Origin: Krasilnikovozyma curviuscula
Lineage: Eukaryota; Basidiomycota; Tremellomycetes; Cystofilobasidiales; Mrakiaceae
DNA: 64,000 nt
Direction of reading: 5' to 3'
NCBI GenBank assembly: GCA_014825775.1
Contig: MVAQ01000098.1
Span: forward strand, 1-64,000
In this document: positions 11,592 through 22,394 of the stretch, in pieces
Position numbering within the stretch: the first letter of the stretch is position 1
Layout: each line of letters begins with the position of its first letter
Notes under the pieces: model-generated
Seen by the model: only the letters and a program-made list of their open reading frames with translations
Databases searched by the model: none
What the model was told of the DNA's origin: nothing
Made by a program: the position numbers and the translations under genes

Positions 11592-13038
11592 ATGGATGAA
11601 GCTCCAGTAAGTCTTCGTGCTTCCAGCTCTCTCTCGTGGATGTCTCACTCAGCAACAGATGTAATCCCTCAGCAGCAGCAGGCGTCTATAAATGAAATGA
11701 AGAAGCGGGAGTTCGTCCTCCAAGTCAAGCATCTCGAAACTGACACCAATGAGTACGAACATAGTAGAAATCATAATCAGAACTTCAACCAGCAATCACT
11801 AGATTTAAATCAAATTACCCAGTCACCTCTCAATCTTCCACAGTCCCTGCCGCTGCCGCCCGCCCTTCCCTACCTTCCCCAGGAGATCAAATACCACATC
11901 TTCACCTACCTTTCTGACTATACAAAAACTCCTGAAAAGGTTCCTATATTGTTGGTCTGTCGATGGGTTTTTGATCTTTTCATCAAGCGCATGTACCGCC
12001 ATATTGTTATCACCAAGTCCCAACATTACACGACGCTCTTCGGTCTCTCCGACGATTACACCTATTTCGAAAACCTTGATCTTCAAGGGTTCCAAGACTA
12101 TTACGCCCCACAGGAAGCACGCCGTCGGAAGTGTCTATCATACACGCGCTCTCTCAGCTTAGAGGCGGCCCCACCACGCAACTTCCAGATTGCGAGCTTC
12201 TTTCGCCTCCGTCGTTTCGGGCTGTACGACGCTCGTGTTAATCCGCTCAAGAATCTCCGGCTGTTTAAGATGACGACGACGTCCTGCTCGATTGGGTACC
12301 AGCCCAAGCCAGGCCAGGCGCTCTTCTCAGAGACGGCGTCAGGAGAGGACGGGGATGATTTCGAGTACCTCGGAGGGGAAGAAGTCATCAAGAAGTCGGA
12401 CATCAAGATTGGTATCCCACTTGTCAAGCTTGTCGCCAATATTAAGCACTTCCAGGTCATCTGCAACAATGATCCTAAGTCAATCAACAACCCGACACCC
12501 ATTTTCAACGACAGGAGCGGGCAATGGGCGATGAGGGATTGGGTTAACTTGGAAAGTTATACGTGCATCGGTGGAGATTTCAGGTTTTCAAGTGTGATTC
12601 GACCGCATGAATTTTTATTGGATCACGGATTGTTGGAAGGTCTGCCAGAGGTGATCACCCATTATGGACGGTAAGCTATCATCTTTGTGCTCTCTCGGCA
12701 ATGCTGGTACTTGTCTGATCCGTTGTTCCACTAGTGCCCTTCCGACGGACCTCCCCAACCTCACGTCCATCACCTTCACATCGCATCCGCTCAGCTGGGC
12801 GAACCGATCCGAGATCGAAGCCTTCTTCACCTCTGTCGCGCGGTACGGCCAGTCACCATTGATCACTGCCATCAACGTTTCATCGGACAAGTGGGACGCT
12901 GGGGGACCCAACACAAAGGAATATGTTCAGAGTCTACTGGATATGCAAATTGCAATTTGGGAGCAGGCTGCTGAGGAGGGACTGCTGGGGACGCATTTGA
13001 TGGGGTTCTCGAAGATAAGGCTGGTTGAAGAGAAGTAA
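11592..13038 (+). CDS. F-box-like protein, paralogue A of an inverted pair
   Basis: Two exons, separated by a 64-nt intron at 12671-12734, encode about 460 residues. A polar Gln/Asn-rich N-terminus leads to an F-box-like segment (about residues 95-135): LPYLPQEIKYHIFTYL followed by VPILLVCRWVFDLFIKRMY. The rest has no enzyme motif but carries blocks shared with the convergent gene at 13701-15071: SQHYTTLFGL, ARRRKCLSYTRSLSLE, FKMTTTSCS, IPLVKLVANIKHFQV, and WVNLESYTCIGGDF. F-box proteins usually recruit substrates to SCF ubiquitin ligases; here the motif is degenerate, so that role is inference. TAA at 13036-13038. Confidence 0.7.
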
Positions 13039-13700
13039 GAGGTGGATTGGGTAAGAGCTGGAGTATAGAGGACCTCGGTGAAAATTTCAGATTCGTTCTT
13101 GTATCATCATCGTCGCTTGTCCTTGGTCAGTTTGTGCCGAATCTTTCTTGATGCTCACTATTACTATTTGAAGAAGTTATCGAGTCCTTTGACATTGCGC
13201 TGTAATCTTCCTCTGTTAAAACTGGCCGATATCCACACAATGAAGCTTACGAAGTGAACAATCGAAATGAAAAGCGAACTATGTGTTACCACTAATCACC
13301 AGCGTCCACTCTGCATGCACCGTACCATACACACAGACCCCCTCAAATGCCTACCAGAAGGTTTTGTTTGGGTACATCCTTTCTTAGAAACGCAAAAGTA
13401 CTCAACTGTTGTCTCACAGTCGTTAGAGGCGACATCATAGAGATCTTACTGTAGAGCATGAAGTGCGGTGAATAACTATTCATTTCAATAACAAAATTGT
13501 TTACACTATGACAGATGTTGTTGAGGGCTCGAACGTAAGTTTTGCAGAGCAACATTATTACCAATGTCCCATCTACGTTCGCAACCTCGCTCCGTTGACT
13601 TCTACAGCAAAGTTTCAGCAGTACGGAACACAGACAAGGCATTATGCTCTAAAAACATGGTGAGCCAGGGCTTGGGAGTAAATTACTGAAGCCCATCTCA
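13039..13700. other. Convergent intergenic region between the two F-box-like paralogues
   Basis: About 660 bp lies between two facing stop codons. It should contain two 3' UTRs and polyadenylation sites. The minus-strand frame at 13343-13642 has no recognisable motif. I see no repeat that would explain the duplication. Confidence 0.45.
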
Positions 13701-15071
13701 TTAAACGCGCTCCACAAAATCAAGAAACTTGAGCTTCAACAAACCTTTAACCAAATCACTCGCCTCAATACCTGATCCCGACGCCATCAACGTAACTAGC
13801 TTATTTCTCCTCCGCTGCAGGATAGGTCTTCCGTTCCGCACCGGCCAAGGAGATGTCGACATCAACCTAACTTCATTGACGTGTTCACACCGACCATAGT
13901 CAGCGAGCTCGTGAAGAAAGTTGAAGATGGATGGTTCCCAGTCACTCGGGCGACATTCTATCTCGATAAATGATAATTTCGGGAGTTTGTTGATGGGGAT
14001 CACGGGCCAGTACTCAATTTCTTCGTCCTCCACCAGCTGACCGAGCTCCTCGTCTTCCTCAACTTCATCTTGGTAATGACGATTAGGGTTAGTTTTGTAC
14101 TTGAAAACACCACCGATTGACTTGAAGGTTTCTAGATTGGTCCACCGGCGCATGTAGTGGTTGTCAGCTGAGGAAGTATAAAAAGAGACTGGGGGTGGAT
14201 TTCGAGCGGAGAAGCTGAAGGGGTCATCTCGAACGACAGCGAAGTGTCTGATGTTGGATACCATTTTGGCTAGTGGGATGTTGTTGACCAGCTCTTCTTT
14301 GATTCCCGTACTCAACAGGTAAGTCTCCAAAGAGGAACCGGTGCAAGACGATGTAGTGATAGTGAAGGATTCGAGCCGTGACAATGGAGACGTGTATATA
14401 ATTCGCCTTGTGGGAGCTTCCAGAAACGAACAGCCGTAGATTCGATTTTGTGCGTCGAAGTTGTCTTCCCAATGATTGACAAATTGGTCGAAGATGATGA
14501 ATTGTGGGGGAGGTGGACATCGAATTGAAAGGGTGATAATGTGGGAGAGTGCATCTCTTCGTCTGGCCCACTGGAGGTGATAGTGCCGCTCAAACTTAGC
14601 AGGATATTTTATTAGGAGCTCAGCATCTTCGGGTTCGAGACCGAAGAGGCATTGGTATTGTTGGGGACGTCGGATCGTGATGTCGCGATAAACTATTGGA
14701 AGCATTTCAGAGTACACCCATGTGGAGACCATCATCAACTGAATCTGTTCATTCCGACTGAATTGCTCTGTATGTTGGAAGATTTGGTGCCAGATTTCAG
14801 GAGGCAGGGTCTGATGCTGCGGTGGAGAAGAACCAATAGATTCTTCTTTGGCTTTTTGGACCTTAAGGAACACGCCAGAATCATCCCTAACACCAAGTTT
14901 GGCTTCCACAGGCTGGTTGCTTTCCCTACCTACAGGAGTAAACCGAGGTGAAATCGAGGTGAACCCTTTGTTTGCAATAAACATTAAAATGCGCTAATAA
15001 TAGCACTTACCCGGCAATGCAATACCCTGAGGATCCAGTGACTCAGTATAAAATGAAGAAGCCGTTGCCAT
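13701..15071 (-). CDS. F-box-like protein, paralogue B of an inverted pair
   Basis: I start this gene at ATG 15071 (MATASSFYTESLDPQGIALPG) with one 81-nt intron at 14930-15010 (gtaagt...tgtag). The alternative ATG at 14984 lies inside that intron. The protein (about 430 residues) has an F-box-like start LPPEIWHQIFQHTEQF followed by IQLMMVSTWVYSEMLPIVY. It then shows the same order of blocks as paralogue A: PQQYQCLFGL, ARRRDALSHIITLSI, FTITTSSC, IPLAKMVSNIRHFAVV, and WTNLETFKSIGGVF. A unique acidic insert (about residues 315-335, DEVEEDEELGQLVEDEE) separates it from paralogue A. TAA at 13701-13703. Substrate-adaptor function is inferred only. Confidence 0.7.
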
Positions 15072-15788
15072 GTTGAAGAGATATGGAGGAAGTGACGTTG
15101 TAAGGAGAGAGGAGGCGCGAACTTGTGCATGACGCGAGGGACAGGTAAGACGACCGTTTCACACTCATCTCCATTACTGGTGAGCACGACAAAACCTACC
15201 GAATGACTCAAGAAGGAGTTTTCAAATCTATCCAGTTTGATGCACCCAGTAGTTCCGTTTCCTGGAAGAATTTCACCGGCTGGCGAATGGGGAGGCGACT
15301 TCACCCAGACGCTTGCTTCTCTTGCTGCTCCGTCTTGGGCAAGAGGAATACCGATCAGCTGAAGTCCCAGAAAGAGTCCAAATGTGAGAGGAAGGATCAA
15401 TGAGTAGTTGCTTCTAGATCTGAAAAAGGTTTCAATCTTGATTGAACGTGGGCGTCACCGTCCAAAGCGTGTCGCGCAAGCAATGCCTTTGTTGTACTCA
15501 TTGCCAAGAACCACCAACTGCAGAATTCTGTTGGCTTTTTTATCCTGGGAGGTTCGTTTTCTTTCTTTTCACCTTCTTCTAAATGCCCACCGAGGAACTC
15601 CTTGCTGAGCTGCTCCAAAAGCCGACGAATAAAGGTCATAGATTTAAAGAAGACTTCAGAAAACCGAATCCAGGAATGTAAGGATCTCGAAGCAAAAAGG
15701 CAGCAGCAGAAGAAGAAGCCTCCACTCCTTGACCCAAACGAACCCAACCGAACACACACCGCCACCCTTACTGCGATCTCCAGTCCTT
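15072..15788. other. Intergenic: promoter of paralogue B and 3' region of the coiled-coil gene
   Basis: Open frames here either lack an ATG (14984-15400, which opens at TTG) or have no recognisable features. A signal-peptide-like stretch in that frame looked tempting but has no start codon. Nothing else is supported. Confidence 0.45.
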
Positions 15789-18700
15789 TCACTCCCCCTT
15801 CACACCCTCACCATTGAGACTGATCGAAGCCTTTTCCTTCGCCTCTTTCCAACTGGGAGCAAACTCATTTGTTTCGATCGTTGGACTACCAGTCATGTCA
15901 ACTTCCCCTCCTTCCAGGTAACCTCTGTTGCGGCCAAAGGAGGAGCCAAGAGAGAAAAATCTGAAATATTCAAGAGTGAGTCAGCTGTGTGTGTGCAAAG
16001 GGAGGAAGCAGAAGAGGAAAGGAAGCTTACCTGAAACTTTTACGCCTGGAGACCTCGGCGGGAGCTGACCATTGTGGTGGAGAAGTTGAGAACTGGTGCA
16101 CATGCGAAGTCGGGATATGCATTGGCACAACTAACGTCGGAGACGATGAACGGTAAGGTGGTGAAGGAGGATGATCGATGCTCGTTCTGGAACCATTCGT
16201 AGAACGCAAAGCTCGAGAAAGTTGCTCGCGCTCTGAGGCGGAGGGAGCGAACGCTCTGAGGGAGGAGAAGAATCTGGTCGCATTGGACGCGCTGGCGTCT
16301 GGGAATCCCGCGATTGGTGGAAGGAGCAAAGATTCGTTGGAGACCGTTCGAGATGGAACGAAGGGCTGGGACGAGATTGACAAGTCGCTCATGTGGTTGA
16401 CGTTGGTCATTGAAGACGGGTTCGAAGCGGTCCTGTGGGAGCGACCAAGGGCAGAGAGACCTTTCAAGCTGAATGCCCTAGCATCAGGATTCAACTTGAG
16501 GTCCTCCAAGTCCATGTAAACTTGAGACTTGGGGGAGTTGCCATGTTCACCCTTGGAAAACCATCTCTTGGGAGCGAACTTGGAAGGTGACTTTTCATCC
16601 GCATCCACGCCGTCTTGACGAGAAGACACAGGAGAGAGACCAGCACTGTAGACTTCTTCATCATCATGGGAGGAGTCCCCAAGATGAGGTGAACCAAAGT
16701 CTCCTGTAGTGGCTTCAGCACTTTGATGTCCCTCATCCTCCACATCTTTCGACATCACCGCATGGCCAGTGTAGTCAAGCAGGCCGCTCTCATTGCTGTG
16801 TTCTTTGATAGCTTCCATGCTTGCATGTTGCAGAGCCTCCTCATAAGGATCGAGGAGATATGAGCGCGGGTCGTCGGAAAGGACTGAACGAGGTGAGGCG
16901 TGAGATCCTGAGGATGGACGAGAGAGTGGATGCTGGTGGTGAAGCTGCTCGGTTTCGGGATGTTGTTCCTTGACATAGTGATCTTCCGCTGGGAAGAAAA
17001 TATCGTTCTCGAGAACACTTGGGCGTCTTGATGGGTTCGATGGTACTGAGCCGTGTGGGTTCTCATCGTCTTCGTCGTCGCAGAGGTTCAACGACGAGGT
17101 CTGACCAAGTGAGCGGCTGTAGAGAGCTGTGTAAGGGCTTGGTGGTTCCATTTGGTCGAATGAGTTACTTTCACCTTCAAGGGAATGGAACAATCCACTG
17201 GGAAGCAAGTTGGCGGTGAACGAGGCCGACATTGCTGGAGACCCTAACTCATCTTCGCTCGAGAACCCATCTTGGCTGACTTGACGGGCGAGATGGTGTG
17301 GCTCAGGGTAGTGAGAATAGTTCCTGAGGTTGGTTGGTTCCGAGCTGTGATACTTCATATGAGGCTCGGCAGAAGATCGACTTTCTTGAAATCCGAAAAC
17401 GTCGTTGGAGGAAAAAGATGGTTGTACATGAGATGATCCATCTGTTGACACGTTGAGTAGATTGAATTCTGGAGCTTGTCGGCGTCGTTGTTGGAGTACA
17501 GATGGTTGAGGAGCTGGCAAGTCGAACAGAGCCTTAGTGTTAAGGGGGCCGAGGTACTGAGGATAGTCGTTCGCAGTCGCCATGATTGAGGATGGACCAA
17601 ACGGATCGAACGCTGGGTTGGTCTTGGTGCTAGCTCGTAAAACTTCTCGAGCCTCCAAGTTTGCCAGAGCAGCATCCTTTGCTCTCTCCAGCTTGATCTC
17701 CTCGTCATGAAGTCGGACCGCCAAGCCCCTCGAGGCATCAGCAAGTTGAACAACCAGGTGCTCTTTCTCCATGATCTCCTTCTCCTTCTGTTTCCTCAAC
17801 TCTACCATCTCCTCCCTCTTCGTCGTGACCGTTGCGTTGCTCTCCGCACCTTCCCGTTGGTGTTTTTGAGCCTTTTCTTTTTTACATTCTATTTCCTTTT
17901 CTAGCACTTCGATACGAGCCAGTATCGCATCCCTTGTACTCTCTGACAACTTGAGCTTTTTGTCTGCTTCTTTCTTCAGTACTTCAGCCTGTCGACGGCC
18001 GTCCTCCAACGTTTTCGTTCGCGATTTGATGTCAAGTCGCTCAGCATCTTCCTCCTTCTTCTTCAGGCGAAGATCGTCGAGAGTCGTCTGTAGTTGGGAA
18101 TGATGAGAATTGGCTGTTAACGTGACCTGGGCAAGCTGAGAACGAAGGTCGTTATTGGCGGCGTTTGAAGCTTCAAGTGACGCGGTGAGCTCGGTGAGTA
18201 CTGGATTTCCTGCAAGTATGTCGGCGCTGAGTCGAGGTATGTTGGTATGGTCAAGTAATGGTTCTGGTTCTTCAGATGGCACTGGTACTGTGGTTTGTTG
18301 TCGTAACGGCGAGACGTGAGGAAGGTCTGGGACCAAAATCGATTCCACTGTTCCATCGTCAACGCTGGGCCGACGAGAGCGAGGGTTAGACAAAGCTGAC
18401 GACGGTGACAAGTTGGATAATGCAGAGGGAAACAAGGAAGAAACAGCGGATTCAAGATCTGAGTTTTTCCTCGGTGCTTTTGGAATGTTAAGAGATCGTC
18501 AGCGAGGGACGAGCCAGGAGAGTGCGGCAGATAACGGTCTACTTACATTTCCCCTTGATATCTTCAACCGGATCCAGGGATTTGATGCTCAAAATCCCAG
18601 AGATTTCATCGTCTCCTTTCAGATTGCTAGGATCTAAACCAAACATATGTCCTCCTGCTGAAGCGATCCACCACTTCCCGAACATCCCAAAGAACCAGAC

Positions 18701-19358
18701 ACCTGACAGAACACCATCGTCATCCTCCAAGCTATCCGGGTGTAGCCTGTTTAATGGTTTGGCGCGACGGTGATTGATTCCTTTCTTGGCAGTTGTCGAG
18801 CAGGCGCCGTCTTGGTTGGAGGCGACGACGACGATGCTGAAGATTCCCAAATCTTTGAACGAGTAGCGTGGTGTGCGAAGCGAGATAGACACTCTATTCC
18901 CAAATCTGAAAGGTACCAAATTTGATCGATGGGGTGAACCATCAGACGCTGCTCTGGGTGCCGTGTCGTTGTGCAGAGGTATTGTCGAAGACGAGTGACC
19001 ATTTTGGGTGACAGAAGACGAAGACCTGTGCGACTTGTTACTACTGGAGTTCAAACCTTGTTGCTGTTGCTGTTTGGTCTGACTGGCAAGAGAAGGGAAG
19101 TGATCAAGTTCTCCGTTCGAACACGACGAAGATGATCCAGATCGATTCAGTTCTCGCAGGTGTCGACGAAATGACAGTTCAGTCAAGTGGGAACGGAAGG
19201 AAGCTTCAGAAGGGTTGGTAACAAATGCTGTAGAAGATAATGGGACAGTAGAGTCAGCATTCGGTTACGTTCTACGGCGTCGAACCTTCAAACGTGGGCA
19301 CAAAAGTAGGAGAACCAAAAAAGCAAGGGAAAAATTTGGGACGACGTTGACCCATCAT
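15789..19358 (-). CDS. Large conserved fungal coiled-coil protein of unknown function
   Basis: The model starts at ATG 19358 with a 5' exon (MGQRRPKFFPCFFGS...) joined to FVTNPSEASFRSHLTELSF. A block follows that I recall from conserved fungal proteins of unknown function: FRFGNRVSISLRTPRYSF, LGIFSIVVVA, then VWFFGMFGKWWIASAGG and GILSIKSLDP. An intron at about 18475-18545 leads to a central coiled coil of about 180 residues (heptads rich in Lys, Glu, Leu, about 18100-17650). A long Ser/Pro-rich disordered region comes next. The frame meets TAA at 16027, but AG|gtaagc there is a good donor, and an acceptor before 15950 gives a clean last exon (RFFSLGSSFGRNRGYL...) ending at TGA 15789. Roughly 1,090 residues; possibly a cell-cortex or signalling scaffold, but no function is claimed. 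Confidence 0.65.
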
Positions 19359-19555
19359 TACATGTTGAACAATAGCACCACCCGTTCAGTATAACCCACC
19401 CTACTGTCCTATGTGGACAGTCCTGGCGCTGGTAGAAGTTAACAAATTTTGACACCACGATGACTCGCCCTAGTCTAAACAGAGGAGAGCGACTCTAGGA
19501 CGTATGCTGTTCGCTTGGCCATTGTCCAAACTGCACAGACACCTCCTATATTTCC

Positions 19556-20058
19556 TTACAAAGTATATACACAGCATTGAGCTGAAGTGGGCCATCCATT
19601 GTTCTTCCAATCGTCGTCCCCTTTGCACCTCGCTATGGCGTCCACAGCGGATGGAGAAGCACGCGGAAAGCAAAAGGCAACTCACCCAAAGCAACAGTTA
19701 AGACGAAAGCAATGAGCCAGAAAACGAGGACCCTGATCTTGTCGACTGGGTTCCCTGACACGTCATCCATGCCTGGCAAGGCTGCTGGCGAGGAAGTCAG
19801 GCCCAACCCCCGAGCAAAGGCAGCAATTACCAAGGCCATTGGCAGTCCGACTTTGAACCAATCCCGAGAGGGATTTTCCTGTGGATTGCTCTGCTGATGT
19901 TTGGCCTTCTGATTGGGGGGTTGCTGCTGCTGCTGGGAGGAGGGTGCGTTTGTAGACGACACGATTTCGTTTTCGATTCCAAGCTTGGCTCTGCTAGACC
20001 AAAGCAGCCGCAAACTTTGGGTCAAATCCTCATTCGGTAACAGAGGCAGCAGCCCAAC
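19556..20058 (-). CDS. Candidate small membrane protein, 5' end unresolved
   Basis: An open frame from a possible acceptor (tttctag, exon start about 20058) has no in-frame ATG before 19840. It encodes LLPLLPNEDLTQSLRLLW, a Gln-rich linker, then two hydrophobic segments: GLPMALVIAAFARGLGL and IRVLVFWLIAFVLTVAL. A donor after VAL and acceptor at about 19633 would add a short tail ending at TAA 19556. The composition looks coding, but I cannot find the first exon and recognise no family. It could equally be a noncoding or decayed locus. Confidence 0.35.
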
Positions 20059-20483
20059 CTAGAAATATACGTACGAAGATTGGTTTCCTCAGCTTCACTT
20101 GAACCGTCAATCAGTGTTTGGTGGAAAATGTGGTTGGAAAGACACCTTTGGAATTAGCGTCAATTTTTGAAGCGCGGTACCAACGATGATTTATTTCATC
20201 GTAAGACTCTCAGTAACCGAACTGAACAACTTCCGATATTCCACAAGGGAAAGTGAGCTACTACTTTGCTATTTGCGCTTTTGTAGTTGCAAAAAGTCAA
20301 CGCTGTTGCTTTGTTTTTTCTCCGCCACAAACTTTAAAAACTGGTAATAAAGGAACTTTGGGGGATTTGCATAAGGAAAACTGTAGCTCACAAGCTTCCG
20401 AAAGTAAATTGTAGGTCTGTTTATCCTGAATCAATCTATACGTCTGTCGCGCTGTGCGCAAACAAAGCATACTCCACAGTTCT
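20059..20483. other. Intergenic, no gene recognised
   Basis: An AT-rich stretch between the weak membrane-protein candidate and the acid phosphatase stop. The few minus-strand ATGs here run into stops within a dozen codons. It may hold the unresolved first exon or promoter of the candidate gene. Confidence 0.4.
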
Positions 20484-22123
20484 TCACACCTTCTTCTCCG
20501 TACACTCCTCTACCCAATTCTTTGGAATGAGCTCATCGAGGGTTTTAGTAAATGCTTCCATTGTACCTGCGTAATCGATTCGGCTATCAGCGCTGATGCC
20601 CACAAAGATGCAAATACTGAATAGAACTCACAGAAAGTCGGATGCCCAGGCAGATGGTCTGCTTCTCCAGCACATGCAGGGATCTTCAGAGGGTTGTTGT
20701 TGTAGTTGATTCTCACATAGCCCTGTTGTTTGGGCCTTCGAATGAAGGAACTGATGATGGATTGAGATAGGGCTGGAGTCGAGAAGACCTCTACGGATAC
20801 ATGGGCTGTAAAGTCGGGCCATCTGGAAAACAGAAACACAGGAGTAAGCCGAGGAAGCTGAATAGGTGAGTAAAGAAAAGGGGAACCAGAGGGGAACCTT
20901 ACTTGTTGTCAAACACATCCAACGACGCGAGGATGGCGGCGAGAGTCGTGTCATGACAGCTCATTATAGCCATTTTGAGAGGCTTTCCAGCTTGGGTACC
21001 TTCTATGTTCTTCTTAAGGTCTCCAAACAATCGCCCCATCGCTAACCTCTTGAATTCATGGTTCTTATAGCCGTCAAACCACTCGGCGCATATCGCGTTC
21101 TCCAGTGTGTTTCGTACTTCCTGTGGGGCAAACATGATACAGAAGTTTGGTTGTAAGATACGAAGTCAGCAAAGAATATGGTTACTTAAACATCGAGAGC
21201 TCACAGGAACGTTGAACTCCTCCGGCACCTTCATCCCATTACTCTCAGCAGCCCTTACGGTATCCATCAATCCACTGGCAGCAGGTGATCCATCCACCCT
21301 CACTGGCTTCCCATCGATGAACTTGGATAAAATCGGGTCCAGTGGAACCAAGGTGTCGTTGTATGCTGCGGCTGCCGCTTTGGCGAACGCCTTGTCCAGA
21401 TGTCTCAGCCGAGCGCATGAAAGTGTATTGGGTAGAAGGTTTTCTTCAGTCATGTTTCTGATGAGGATGTTTGGGATCCATGAAGGCGGGCGGTATTTGG
21501 ATGGGTAGAGACCAGTCACCACTTGTTGCAGCGACTCTATCGTTCGAGACCTAAACCAATGCGACAGGTAAGGCTCTAGAGTCACTACCAGTCCTTAGCT
21601 TATACTCACATGTTAGTCGATCTAAAGTAGAGGGATTGATGGTCCGGTATGGCAGGTACCAAGCGAAGCTCCTCGACGTAGCGTTTCCTCAAGTTCATTC
21701 CAAGCTGTAAAGTCGTCTGTCGTCCTTTGTCAGTGAGCTCTCCTAGAAGACTAATTAAAATATAACCATTCAGTGTACGTGCGAGAGCATTACATTTGAA
21801 AGACCCTCACCATTCACCATCCAAAGCTTTCTGGCCTTCACCGTCTTCTACGACCCTCTGGATCCTCAGATTTGCTCGACTACCTGTACTATCGAGCACT
21901 GCAGCATCAAATTGCCTCCCTATTTTACACAGATTCCACCGAGCAGGGAAAACGCTCTCCATTCGAACCCTCACAGGACTTCGTTCTGTTGGAGAAGACT
22001 ACGTCAGAATAAGGAGTCATTTTGGCGAAACAGCCTGGTCAACTCACCACCATGTCGACTGTAGATATTGACCTGTTTAATTGTCAAGATTGACGGGAAG
22101 TCGTGGAGTTGAGAGCTGCTCAT
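20484..22123 (-). CDS. Histidine acid phosphatase, ACP6 (lysophosphatidate phosphatase)-like
   Basis: The family cleaves phosphomonoesters through a phosphohistidine. From ATG 22123, VNIYSRHG is joined by an intron to ERSPVRVRM, giving the catalytic RHGERSPVR. Then come GELTDKGRQTTLQLG and LRKRYVEEL, SLYFRSTNMSRTIESLQQVV, and the general-acid motif SCHDTTLAAILASL (His-Asp) near the C-terminus. The last exons add a beta strand region and end at TGA 20484. RSTNMxRTxxSLQxVxxGLYP is the pattern of the ACP6/PXYLP1-like branch rather than secreted phytases, and no signal peptide is visible, so an intracellular or mitochondrial enzyme acting on lysophosphatidate-like substrates is the best inference. 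I followed six introns. Confidence 0.85.
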
Positions 22124-22394
22124 TGTGCGAAGAGGTCCTTCACTGTTATGGGCTGCAGCTCGCGGAAGGATGGAGAAGTGGGAGAGAAATCGAAATGTGT
22201 CTTTGTGCGCAGAGGGTGTATCCAAAACATATTCTTGATGGGGTATACTTGCACTTCAATACCAAAGTTGCTAGTTCACACTGTGTCGGTTTAAAACCGC
22301 TGTTCCTGAATCGCACTTGCGCAACACCTTGTTACGGCAAACCTCGTCCAAGTTCGTTCCATCTAGAAATACATTTAAATGCTATCAGGTTTCG

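Noticed and set aside
14936..14984. ATG 14984 as the start of F-box-like paralogue B
   Set aside because: It lies inside a well-formed intron (gtaagt at 15010, tgtag at 14930). ATG 15071 with that intron gives a better model.
14984..15400. Minus-strand frame with a signal-peptide-like start (secreted protein)
   Set aside because: The frame opens at TTG, not ATG, no upstream exon supplies a start in phase, and its end overlaps the first exon of the F-box-like gene.
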